This document shows, in pieces, positions 50,273-62,660 of a stretch of DNA of 64,000 bases; positions within the stretch are counted from its first letter, which is position 1, and each line of letters opens with the position of its first letter. Location: positions 20,393,237 through 20,457,236 of the forward strand of contig JARWKL010000009.1 of assembly GCA_029961685.1 (NCBI GenBank), given 5' to 3'. Origin of the DNA: Aristolochia californica. Taxonomy: Eukaryota > Streptophyta > Magnoliopsida > Piperales > Aristolochiaceae. The translations under genes were made by a program, and so were the position numbers. Below the pieces are notes generated by a model that was not told the DNA's origin, did no database searches, and saw nothing but the letters and a program-made list of their open reading frames with translations.

Positions 50273-52998
50273 GGATCCATAGGTCATTTGCATCTTTAAA
50301 ATATTTCAAGCATGCATATCAATTTTTTAAAGCATGTCAAGAAAAATATCATTCTTATCAAATTCCAAGCTATATTGGTTGTTAAACTATTGGAATTTTC
50401 CAAACTTGGTTACCAAAACTTCTGTGTTCATTTGTAGTGTGTGAATAAATTTTATTTACTTACATTTGTTATTTCTTATAATTTTTTCCATACACAAACT
50501 CTAAAATTTTCATTTCATTGTGATCTATTTGCCTTTCATCTCTTTTTTGTCTACGTGTTGAAGGGAAAAGTGAAAACTTAAGTTTTGATTTAAGAAAAAA
50601 GTATACATCTAAAATGGAAATGTACAATGCACAAATTAAGAGAGAGATATTTCAAAAAAGTGTTTGTAATTTTTAGGGATTGTAAACTCTTTTTAGTCTT
50701 TTTAAATTGAGTTTTGCAATCGTCGGGAAAAGGAAGGGGTGGGGGAATTTTAACTGAGTTTTGAATCCCGGCCCATAAGTCATTCCTTAAAAAAATATAG
50801 CCCGTTATCCATGATAAATCGCTTTACAATCATCAATGATCATTAGGTCAGCTTTTTATAATTCGGCAAAATAATGGCTTGTTTGACTCGGGTAAATATC
50901 CCACCGCACATTCAGTTGAGAATTTAATGAGCGTTTGTTATTCTCTTTAAAAGGTTTTGATCCATAGGTCATTTGCATCTTAACATGTTTGAAGCATGCA
51001 TAACCATTTTTTAAAGCATGTGTAGAAAAATCTCTTTCTTATCAAATTCCATGCTAATGGGGTTGTTGAAGTAGTGGAATTTGCCAAACTTGGATAACAA
51101 AACTTTTGTGTTGATTTGTGGTGTGTGAATAAATTTTCTTTACTTACATTTGTTATTGCATTAAATTTTTTCCATACAGAAACTCTAAAATTTTCCTTTC
51201 GCTGTGATCTATTTGCCTTTCATCTCTTTTTTGTCTATGAGATGAAGGGATAAATGAAAACTCAAGTTATGATTTACGAAAAAAGTATAACTCTAAATTG
51301 GAAATGCACAATGCACAAAAATAGAGAGAGATATTTTCAAAACGTGTCTGTAATTTTTAGGGATTGTAAACTCTTTTTAGTTTTTATATTTCAAGTTTTG
51401 CAATCGTTGAAAAAAGGGGGAGGCGGGGGAATTTTAACAGAGTGTTCAATCCCAACCCATAAGTCATTCCATACAAAAATATAGCCCATTACGCATGATA
51501 AATCACATTACAATCATCAATGATGGTTAGGTAAGCTTTTTGTAAATGGGCAAATTAATGGCTTGTTTGACTCGGGTAAATATCCCACCGCACGTTCACT
51601 AGAGAATTGAGTATTTTTTATTCTCAATAAAAGGTTTGGATCCATAGTTCATTTGCATGTTTAACATGTTTTAGCGCATGCATATCAATTTTTTAAAGCA
51701 TGTGTAGAAAAATCTCTTTCTGATCAAATTTCAAGCTATTATGGTCGTTGAACTTGTGGAATTTCCCAAATTTGGATACCAAAACTTTTGTGTTCATTTG
51801 TAGTTAGTGAATAAATTTTCCTTAATTACTTTTTTTATTGCATTAAATTTTTTCTATACAGAAACTCTAAAATTTTCTTTTCGTTGTGATCTATTTGCCT
51901 TTAATCTCTTTTTTGTCTACGAGATGATAGGAAAGGCGAAAACTCAAGTTTTTATTTAAGAAAAAAGTATACATCTAAAATTGAAATGCATAATGCAGAG
52001 ATAATTGCAAAAATTGTCTGTAATTTTTAGGGATTGTAAACTCTTTTTAGTTTTTATATATCAGGTTTTGCAATCGTCGGGAAAAGGGGGAGGCGGCGGA
52101 TTTTTCATTGAGTGTTGTATCCCAGCCCATAAGTCATTCCTTAAAAAAATATAGCCCGTTATTCATGATAAATCACTTTACAATCATCAATGATGGTGAG
52201 GTCAACTTTTTGTAAATGGGTAAAATAAAGGCTTATTTGACTAGGGTAAATATCCCTCCACACGTTCACTTTAGAATTTAATGAGCGTTTGTTATTCTCT
52301 TTGAAAAGTTTGGATCTATAGGTCATTTGCATCTTTAACATGTTTCAAACATGCTTATAAATTTTTTAAAGCATGTGTAGAAAAATCTCTTTCTTATCAA
52401 ATTCAAAGCTATTGTGGTTGTTGAACTAGAGGAATTTCCCAAACTGGGATACCAAAACTTTTTTGTTCATTTGTGGTGTGTGAATAAATTTTCTTTACTT
52501 ACATTTGTTATTGATTTAAATTTTTTCCATACACAAACTCTAAAATTTTCATTTCGTTGTGATCTATTTGCCGTTCATCTCTTTTTTGTCTACAAGATGA
52601 AGAGAAAAGTGAAAATTGAAGTTTTGATTTAAGAAAAAAAATACATCTAAAATGGAAATGCACAATGCACAAATGTAGAGAGAGATAATTCCAAAAAAGT
52701 GTCTGTAATTTTTATGGATTGTAAACTCTTTTTAGTATATATATATATCAGGTTTTGCAATCATTGAGAAAAGGGGGAGGCGGAGGGTTTTTAAATGAGT
52801 GTGGACTCCCAACCCATAAGTGATTACTTAAAAAAATATAGCCCGTTATGCATGATAAATCACTTTACAATCATCTATGATAGCTAGGTCAGCTTTTTGT
52901 AAATGGGAAAAATAATGGCTTGTTTGACTCGGGTAAATATCCCACCGCACATTCACTTGAATATTTAATGAGCGTTTGTTATTCTCTTTAAAAGGTTT
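50273..52998 (+). repeat. Regular block of 4 monomers
   Basis: Starts at 50273, 50958, 51638 and 52312 (685, 680, 674, 687 bp). A short TA-repeat expansion lies at ~52736-52749 in place of TTTTTATATATC. The four correspond to 45896, 46581, 47258 and 47945. Confidence 0.92.
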
Positions 52999-53693
52999 GG
53001 ATCCATAGGTCATTTGCATCTTTAACATGTTTCAACCACGCATATCATTTTTTTAAAGCATGTGTAGAAAAATCTCTTTCTTATCAAATTCCACGCTATT
53101 GGGGTTATTGAACTAGAGGAATTTCCCAAACTTGGATAACAAAAATTTTGTGTTCATTTGTGGTGTGTAAATAAATTTTATTTACATACATTATTTATTT
53201 CTTAAATTTTTTTCCTTACACAAACTCTAAAATTTTCATTTCATTGTGATCTATTTGCGTTTTGTCTCTTTTTTTCCTACGAGCTGAAGGGAAAAGTGAA
53301 AACTCATGTTTTGATTTAAGAAAAAAGTATACTTCTAAAATGTAAATGCACAATGCACAAATTTAGAGAGAGATATTTCCAAAAATTATCTGTATTATTT
53401 AGGGTTTGTAAATTCTTTTTAGATTTTATATAACAGGTTTTGCAATCGTCGTGACAAGGGGGGGGGGGGGGGGGGGGGGGTTGATGTTAACTGAGTTTTG
53501 TATCCCAACCCATAAGTCATTCAGTACAAAAATATAGCCCATTAGGCATGATAATTCACTTGAAATTCATCAATGATTGTTAGGTCAGCTTTTTGTTAAT
53601 GGGCAAAATAATGGCCTGTTTGACTCGAATAAATATCCCACCGCGCGTATCTTGAGAATTTAATGAGTGTTTGTTATTCTCTTTAAAAGGTTT
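52999..53693 (+). repeat. 695-bp monomer with an expanded poly-G tract
   Basis: The extra length comes from a run of 23 G at 53458-53480. The flank reads GTGACAAGGG before and TTGATGTTAAC after, so the normal GGAATTTTAAC border is also altered. Confidence 0.9.
53458..53480 (+). repeat. Poly-G tract, 23 bases
   Basis: The second G-box expansion in the window, 11.2 kb from the first and independent of it by flanking sequence. Tract length may be imprecise. Confidence 0.85.
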
Positions 53694-54323
53694 GGATCCA
53701 TAGCTCATTTGCATCTTTAACATGTTTCTAGCATATATATCCATTTTTCACAGCATGAGTAGAAAAATCTCTTTCTTGTCAATTACAAGCTACTCGGGTT
53801 GTTGAACTAGTGGAATTTCCCAAACTTGGATAACAAATCTTTTGTGTTCAATTGTGATGCATGAATAAATTTTATTTACTTACATTTGTTATTGCTTTAA
53901 ATGTTTTCCATACACAAACTCTAAAATTTTCATTTCGTTGTCATCTATTCTCTCTTTAGAAAAAAGTATACATATAAAATGGAAATCCACAATGCACAAA
54001 TGTAGAGAGAGATAATTCCAAAAAGTGTCTGTAATTTTTTAGGTATTGTAAACTCTGTTTAGTTTTTATATATCTGGTTTTGCAATCGTGGGGAAAAGGG
54101 GGAGGTGGGGGATTTTTAATTGAGTGTTGAATCCCAGCCCATAAGTCATTCCTTACAAAAATATAGCCCGTTATGCATGATAAATCACTTTACAATCTTC
54201 AATGACCGTTCGGTCAATTTTTTGTAAATGGGCAAAATATTGGCTTGTTTGACATGGGTAAATATCCCACCGCACGTTCACTGGAGAATTTAATTAGCAT
54301 TTTTTATTGTATTTAAAAGGTTT
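53694..54323 (+). repeat. 630-bp monomer with a ~55-bp deletion
   Basis: At ~53950-53960 CATCTATTCTCTCTTTAGAA joins GATCTATTTG to TTTAAGAAAAAAG. The GTCTACGAGATGAAGGG...CAAGTTTTGA part is lost. Confidence 0.89.
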
Positions 54324-56379
54324 GGATCCATAGGTCATTTTCATCTTTAACAAATTTTCGAGCATGCATATCAATTTTTTAAAGCATGTGTAGAAAAATC
54401 GCTTTCTTATTATATTTCAAGCTATTGTAGTGTTGAACTGGTGGAATTTCCAAAACTTGGATACCAAAACTTTTTTGTTCCTTTGTGGTGTGTGAATCAA
54501 TTTTCTTTACTTTTATTTGTTACTGCTTCAAATTTTTTCCATACACAAACTCTAAAATTTTATTTTTGTTGTGATCTATTTGCCTTTCATCTCTTTTTTG
54601 TCTACAAGATGAAGGGAAAAGTGAAAACTCAAGTTTTGAATAAAGAAAAAAGTATAGATCTAAAATGGAAATGCACAATGCAAAAATTTAGAGAGAGATA
54701 ATTCCAAAAAGTGTCTGTAATTTTTAGGTATTGTAAACTCTTTTTAATTTTTATATATCAGGTTTTGCAATCGTCGGGAAAAGGGAGTGGAGGAGAATTT
54801 TTAACTGAGTGTTGAATCCCAGCCCATAAGTCATTCCTTACAAAAATATAGTCCATTACGTATGATAGATCACTTTACAATCATCAACGATTATTAGGTC
54901 AGAAGTTTTTAAATGGGCAAAATTTTAGCTTGTTTGACTCGGGTAAATATCCCACCGCACGTTCACTTGAGAATTTAATGAGCATTTTTTCTTCTCTTTA
55001 AAAGGTTTGGAGCCATAGATCATTTACATCTTTAACATGTTTCAAGCATGCATATCAATTTTTTGAAGCATGTGTAGAAAAATCTCTTTCTTATCAAATT
55101 CTTTGCTATTGGGGTTGCAGAACTAGTGCAATTTCCCAAACTTGGATAACAAATCTTTTGTGTTCAATTTTGGTGTGTGAATAAATTTTCTTTACTTACA
55201 TTTGTTATTGCTTTATACTATTTCCATACTCAAACTCTAATATTTTCATTTCATTGTGATCTATTTGCCTTTCATCTCTTTTTTGTCTACGAGATGAAGG
55301 GAAAAGTGAAAACTCAAGTTTTGATTTTAGAATAAAAGTATACATATAAAAAGGAAATGCACGATACAAAAATTTACAGAGAGATATTTCCAAAAAGTGT
55401 CTGTAATTATTAGGGATTGTAAACTATTTTTAGTTTTTATGTATCAGGTTTTGCAATCGTCACGAAAAGGGGGAGGCGGGGGTATTTTAACTGAGTGTTG
55501 AATCTCATCCCCTAAGTCATTCCTTACAAAAATATAGCCCACTACCCATGATAAATCAGTTAACAATCATCAATGATTGTTAGTTCAACTTTATGTAAAT
55601 GGGCAAAATAATGGCTTGTTTGACTCATGTAAATATCCCACCGCACGTTCACATGAGAATTTAATGAGCGTTTGATATTCTCTTTAAAAGGTTTGGATCC
55701 ATAGGTCGTTTGCTTCTTTAACATATTTCAAGCATGCATATCCATTTTTTAAAGCAATTGTTGAAAAATCTCTTTCTTGTCAAATTCCATGCTTTTGGGC
55801 TTATTGAACTAGTGGAATTTCCCAAACTTGGATAACAAAAATTTTGTTTTCATTTTTGGTGTGTGAATAAATTTTCTTTACTTAAATTTTTTATTTCTTA
55901 AAATTTTTTCCATACAAAAACTCTAATATTTTCATTTCGTTGTGATCTATTTGCCTTTCGTCTCTTTTTTTTCTACGAGCTGAAGTGAAAAGTGAAAACT
56001 CAAGTTTTGATTTAAGAAAAAAGTATACATCTAAAATGGAAATGCAAAATGCACAAATTTAGAGGGAGATGTTTCCCAAAAGTGTCTGTAATTTTTAGGG
56101 ATTGTAAATTCTTTTTAGTTTTTATATATCAGGTTTTGCAATCGTCGTGAAAAGGAGGACGCAGGGGGATTTTAACTGAGTTTTGAATCCCAACCCAAAA
56201 GTCCTTCCTTACAAAAATATAGGCCGTTACGCATGATAAATCACTTGACAATCATCAATGATCGTTAGGTCAGCCTTTTGTAAATCAGGAAAATAATGGC
56301 TTGTTTGACTCGGATAAATATCTTGATGCACTTTCACCTGAGAATTTAATGGGCGTGTGTGATTTCCTTTAAAAGGTTT
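54324..56379 (+). repeat. Three regular monomers
   Basis: Starts at 54324, 55009 (GGAGCC) and 55695 (685, 686, 685 bp). The copy after 55695 shares GAGCTGAAG and TTATTTCTTAAAA with the copy after 52999. Confidence 0.92.
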
Positions 56380-57041
56380 GGATCCATAGGTGATTTGCGT
56401 CTTTAACATGTTATTTCAAGCATGCATATCCATTTTTTAAATCATGTGTAGAAAAATCTCTTTCTTATCAAATTCCAAGCTATTGGGGTTGTTGAACCAA
56501 TGGAATTTCCCAAACTTGGATAACAAATATTTTGTGTTCAATTATGGTGTGTGAATAAATTTTATTTACTTACATTTGTTATTGCTTTGAATTTTTTCCA
56601 TACACAAACTCTAAAATTTCCATTTCGTTGTGATCTATTTGCCTTTCATCTCTTTTTCACCTACGAGATGAAGGGAAAAGTGAAAACTCAAGTTTAGAAT
56701 TAAGAAAAATCTATACATCTAAAATGGAAAAGCACAATGCACAAATTTAGAGAGAGATATTTCCAAAAATTGTCTGTATTTTATAGGGATAGTAATCTCA
56801 TTTTAGTTTTTATATATAAGGTTTTGCAATCGTCGGGAAAAGGGGGAGGCGGGGGAATTTTAACTGAGTGGTGAATCCCAACCCATAAGTCATTCCTTAC
56901 AAAAATCTAGCCCGTTACTTATGATAAATCACTTTGCAATCATCAATGACCGATAGTATGGCTTGTTTGACTCGGGTAAATAACCCACCACACGTTCACT
57001 TGAGAATTTAATGAATGTTTTTTATTCTCTTTAAAAGGTCT
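56380..57041 (+). repeat. 662-bp monomer with a ~23-bp deletion
   Basis: At ~56956 CAATGACCGATAGTATGGC lacks the GGTCAGCTTTTTGTAAATGG part. It also has a 3-bp insertion after the core palindrome (ACATGTTATTTCAAGC), related to ACATGTTAATTCAAGC at 60463 and 61836. Confidence 0.88.
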
Positions 57042-59914
57042 GGATCCATAGGTCATTTCCATCTTTAACATGTTTCAAGCATGCATTTCTATTTTTTAAA
57101 GCATGAGTAGAAAAATCTCTTTATTATCAAATTCCAAGCTATTGGGGTTGTTGAACTATTGGAATTTCCCAAACTTGGATAAATAAACTTTTGTGTTCAT
57201 TTGTGGTGTGTGAATAAATTTTCTTTACTTAAATTTTTATTAATTTTTATTTTTTCTATACACAAACTCTAAAAGTTTCATTTCGTTGTCATCTATTTGC
57301 CTTTCATCTCTTTTTTGTCTACGAGTTGAAGGGAAGAGTGAAAACTCAAGTTTAGATTTAAGAAAAAAGTATACATCAAAAATGGAAATGCACAATGCAC
57401 AAATTTAGAGAGAGATATTTCAAAAAAGTGTCTGTAATTTTTAGGGATTGTAAACTCTTTTTAGTTTTTATAAATCAAGTTTTACAATCGTCGGGAAAAG
57501 GAAGAGGCGGGGGAATTTTAATTGAGTGTTTAATCCCAACCCATAATTGGTTCCTTAAAAAAATATAGCCCATTACGCATGGTAAATCACTTTACAATCA
57601 TCAATGATCGTTAGGTCAACTTTTTGTAATTTGGCAAAATAATGGCTCGTTTGACTTGGGTAAATATCCCACCGCATGTTCACTTGCGAATTTAATGAAC
57701 ATATTTTATTCTCTTTAAAAGGTTTGGATCCATAGGTCATTTGCATCTTTAACATGTTTGAAGCAAGCATATCCATTTTTTAAAGCATGTGTAGAAAAAT
57801 CTCTTTCTTATCAAATTCCAAGCTTTTGGGGTTGTTGAACTAGTGGAATTTCCCAAACATCGATGACAAAACTTTTGTGTTCATTTTTGGTGGGTGGATA
57901 AATTTTATTTACTTACGTTTGTTATTGCTTTATATTTTTTCCATAGACAAACTCTAAAATTTTCATTTCGTTGTGGTCTATTTGCTTTTCATCTCTTTTT
58001 TGTCTACGAGATGAAGGAAAAAGTGAAAACTCAAGTTTAGATTTAAGAAAAATGTATACATCTAAAATGGAAATGCACAATACAAAAATTTAGAGAGACA
58101 TTTTTCTTAAAAGTGTCTGTAGTTTTTAAGGATTGTAAACTCATTTTAGTTTTTATATTTATGGTTTTGCAATCGTCGAGAAAAGGGGGAGGCGGGGGAA
58201 TTTTAACTGAGTGCCGAATCCCAGCCCATAAATCATTCCGTACAAAAATATAGCCCATCACACATGATAAATCACTTTGCAAACATCTATGATCGTTAGG
58301 TCAGCTTTTTGTAAATTGGCAAAATTAAGGCTTGTTTGACTTGGGTAAATATTCCAACGCATGTTCACTAGAGAATTTAATGAGCATTTGTTATTCTCTT
58401 TAAAAGGTTTGGATCCATAGGCCATTTACATCTTTAAAATATTTCAAGCATGCATATCAATTTTTTAAAGCATTGTAGAAAAATCTCTTTCTAACCAAAT
58501 TCCAAGCTATTGTGGTTGTTGAACTAGTGGAATTTCCCAAACTTGGATGCCAAAAATATTTTATTCATTTGTGGTGTCTGAATAAATTTTCTTTACTTAC
58601 ATTTTTTATTGATTTATATTTTTTCCATACACAAACTCTAAAATTTTCTTTTCGTTGTAATCTATTTGCCTTGCATCTCTTTTTTGTCTATGAGTTGAAG
58701 GGAAAAGTGAAAACTCAAGTTTTCATTTAAGAAAAAAGTATACTTCTAAAATGGAAATTCATAATGCACAAATTTAGAGAGTGATATTTCAAAAAAGTGT
58801 TTGTAACTTTTAGGGATTGTATACTCTTTTTAGTTTTTATAAATTAGGTTTTGCAGTCGTCGGGAAAAGGAAGAGGCGGGGGTATCTTAACTGAGTGTTG
58901 AATCCCAACCCATAAGTCATTACTTAAAAATATATAGCCCATTACGCATGATTAATCACTTTACAATCATCAATGATCGTTAGGTTAGCGTTTTGTAATT
59001 TGGCAAAATAATGGCTTGTTTGACTCGGTAAATATCCCACCGCAGGTTCACTTGAAAATTTAATGAGCATTTATTATTCTCTTTAAAAGGTTCGGATCCA
59101 TAGGTCAATTGCATCTTTAACATGTTTGAAGGATGCATATCCATTTTTTAAAGGATGTTTAGAAAAATCTCTTTCTTATCAAATTCCAAGCTATTGTGGT
59201 TGTTGAACTAGTGGAATTTCCCAAACTAGGATAACAAAACTTTTGTGTTCATTTGTGGCGTGTGAATAAATTTTCTTTACTTACATTTGTTATTGATTTA
59301 AATTTTTTCCATACACAAACTCTAAAATTTTGATTTCGTTGCGATCTATTTGCCTTTCATCTCTTTTTTGTCTACGAGATGAATGGAAAAGTGAAAACTC
59401 AAATTTGGATTTAAGAAAAATGTATACATCTAAAATGGAAATATACAATTTAAAAATTTTGAGAGATATATTTCCAAAAAGTTTCTGTAAATTTTAGGGA
59501 TAGCAAACTCTTTTTAGTCATTATATATCAGGCCTAGCAAATCATCGGGAAAAGTGGGAGGCAGGGCGAATTTTAACTGAGGGTTGAATCCCAACCCATA
59601 AGTCATTCCATACAAAAATATAGCCCATTACTCATGATAAATCACTTTACAATCATCAATGATCGTTGGGTCAGCTTTTTGTAAATGGCAAAATAATGGC
59701 TTGTTTGACTCGGGTAAATATCCCATCGCACGTTCACTCGAGAATATAATGAGCATTTATTATTATCTTTAAAAGGTTTCAATCGTTAGGTCATTTGCAT
59801 CCTTAACATGTTTGAAGCATGCATATCCATTTTTTAAAGCATGTGTAGAAAAATCTCTTTCTTATCAAATTCCAAGCTATTGGGGTTGTTGAGCTAGTGG
59901 AATTCCCAAACTAG

Positions 59915-61286
59915 GACAACAAAACTTTTGTGTTCATTTGTGGTGTGTGAATAAATTTTCTTTACTTACATTTGTTATTCCTTAAAAAAATTTCCATACA
60001 CATACTCTTAAATTTTCATTTCGTTGTGATCCATTTGCCTTTCATCTCTTTTTTGTCGATGAGATGAAGGGAAAGTGAAAACTGAAGTTTTGATTTAAGC
60101 AAAAAGTATACATATAAAATGGAAATGCACAATGCACAAATTTTGAGAGAGATATTTCAAAAATGTGTCTATGATATTTAGGGATTGTAAACTCTTTTTA
60201 GTTTTTATATAACAGGTTTTGCAATCGTCGAGAAAAGGGGAACTCTGGGGAATTTTAACTGAGTGTTGAATCCTGACCCATAAGTCATTCCTTACAAAAA
60301 TATAGCCCGTTATGCATGATAAATCACTTTACAATCATCAACGATCGCTAGGTCAGCTTTTTGTAAATGGGAAAAACAATTGCTTGTTTGACTCAAGTAA
60401 ATATTTCGATGCACTTTCACTTAAGAATTTAAAGAGCGTTTGTTATTTCCTTTAAAAGGTTTGGATCGATAGGTGATTTGCATCCTTAACATGTTAATTC
60501 AAGCATGCATATCCATTTTTTAAATCATGTGTAGAAAAATCTCTTTCATATCAAATTCCATGTTATTGGGGTTGTTGAACTAGTGGAATTTCCCAAACTT
60601 GGATAACAAAACTTTTGTGTTTATTTATTGTGTGTGAATAAATTTTATTTACTTAAATTTGTTATTGCTTTAAATTTTTTCCATACACAAACTCTAAAAT
60701 TTTCATTTCGTTGTGATGTATTTTCCATTCATCTCTTTTTTGTCTACGAGATGAAGGGAAAAGTGAATACTCAAGTTTAGATTTAAGAAAAATGTATACA
60801 TCTAAAATGGAAATGTAAAATGCACAAATTTAGAGAGAGATATTTCCAAAAAGTGTCTGTAATTGTTGGGGATTGTAAACTCTTTTTAGTTGTTATAAAT
60901 CAAGTTTTGCAATTGTTGGGAAAAGAGGGAGGCATGGGAATTTTAACTGAGTGTTGAATCCCAACCCATAAGTCATTGCTTAAAAAAATATATCCCATTA
61001 TGCATGGTAAATCACTTTACAATCATCAATGCTCATTGGGTCAGCTTTTTTTAAATGGGCAAAATAATGGCTTGTTTGACTCGGGTAAATTTTCCACTGT
61101 ACGTTCACTTGATAATTTAATGAGCGTTTGTTATTCTCTTTTAAAAGGTTCGGATCCATAGGTCATTTGCATCTTTAACATGTTTCAAGTAGTCATATCC
61201 ATTTTTTAAAGCATGTGTAGAAAAATCTCTTCCTTAACAAATTCCAAACTATTGGGGTTGTGGAACTAGTGGAATTTCCCAAAATA
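59915..61286 (+). repeat. ~1372-bp dimer, copy 1
   Basis: Shares private variants with the next 1.37 kb at an offset of 1372-1373: ACACATACTCTTAAATTTTC, GATCCATTTGCC, AAGCAAAAAGTATACATA, GGATCGATAGG with ACATGTTAATTCAAGC, GTAATTGTTGGGGATTG, TCATCAATGCTCATTGGG, CTTGATAATTTAATG and TTCCTTAACAAATTCC. The left edge lies between about 59.83 and 59.99 kb. Confidence 0.83.
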
Positions 61287-62660
61287 GGATAACAAAACTT
61301 TTGTGTTCATTTGTGGTGTGTGAATAAATTTTCTTTACTTACATTTGTTATTCCTTAAAAAATTTTCCATACACATACTCTTAAATTTTCATTTCGTTGT
61401 GATCCATTTGCCTTTCATCTCTTTTTTGTCTACAAGATGAAGGGAAAGTGAAAACTGAAGTTTTGATTTAAGCAAAAAGTATACATATAAAATGGAAATG
61501 CACAATGCACAAATTTTGATAGAGATATTTCCAAAATGTGTCTGTAATATTTAGGGATTGTAAACTCTTTTTAGTTTTTATATAACAGGTTTTGCAATAG
61601 TCGGGAAAAGGGGAAGGCGGGGGAATTTTAACTGATTGTTGAATCCCGACCCATAAGTCATTCCTTACAAAAATATAGCCCGTTACGCATGATAAATCAC
61701 TTTACAATCATCAACGATTGTTAGGTCAACTTTTTGTAAATGGGAAAAATAATTGCTTGTTTGACTCAGGTAAATATTCTGAAGCACTTTCACTTAAGAA
61801 TTTAATGAGCGTTTGTTATTTCCTTTAAAAGGTTTGGATCGATAGGTGATTTGCATCCTTAACATGTTAATTCAAGCATGCATATCCATTTTTTAAATCA
61901 TGTGTAGAAAAATCTCTTTCATATCAAATTCCATGTTATTGGGGTTGTTGAACTAGTGGAATTTCCCAAACTTGGATAACAAAACTTTTGTGTTTATTTG
62001 TTGTGTGTGAATAAATTTTATTTACTTAAATTGGTTATTGCTTTAAATTTTTTCCGTACACAAACTCTAAAATTTTCATTTCGTTGTGATGTATTTTGCA
62101 TTCATCTCTTTTTTGTCTACGAGATGAAGGGAAAAGTGAAAACTCAAGTTTAGATTTAAGAAAAATGTATACATATAAAATGGAAATGTACAATGCACAA
62201 ATTTAGAGAGAGATATTTCAAAAAAGTGTCTGTAATTGTTGGGGATTGTAAACTCTTTTTAGTTGTTATAAATCAAGTTTTGCAATTGTTGGGAAAAGGG
62301 GGAGGCATGGGAATTTTAACTGAGTGTTGAATCCCAACCCATAAGTCAATGCTTAAAAAAATATATCCCGTTATGCATGGTAAATCACTTTACAATCATC
62401 AATGCTCATTGGGTCAGCTTTTTTTAAATGGGCAAAATAATGGCTTGTTTGACTCGGGTAAATTTCCCACTGCACGTTCACTTGATAATTTAATGAGCGT
62501 TTGTTATTCTCTTTGAAAGGTTTGGATCCATAGGTCATTTGCATCTTTAACCTGTTTCAAGTAGGCATATCCATTTTTTAAAGCATGTGTAGAAAAATCT
62601 CTTCCTTAACAAATTCCAAGCTATTGGGGTTGTGGAACTAGTGGAATTTCCCAAAGTTCA
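61287..62660 (+). repeat. ~1372-bp dimer, copy 2
   Basis: The second copy of the two-monomer unit. Its likeness to copy 1 is higher than between ordinary neighbours, though lower than for the 384-bp pair. Its right edge lies near 62.66 kb, where CCCAAAGTTCAATAAC departs from the matching CCCAAAATAGGATAAC. Confidence 0.82.

Larger units (their letters stand above)
49676..54050 (+). repeat. ~4.38-kb tandem duplication, copy 2
   Basis: Begins at the junction with AAATTCCAAGCTATTGG, matching 45300 at an offset of 4376. Matching is clear through ~53.1 kb. Beyond about 53.2 kb the resemblance to copy 1 weakens and resembles the copy near 55.8 kb instead (both GACCTGAAG-region variants, GAGCTGAAG and TTATTTCTTAA), so the distal part may have been overwritten by conversion. 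The right end is therefore approximate. Confidence 0.72.

Noticed and set aside
60976..61161. 61-codon + strand frame beginning in the CTTAAAAAAATATATCCC segment
   Set aside because: A different-looking peptide only because it uses another frame of the same monomer region. The related copy one dimer later does not keep it at this length.
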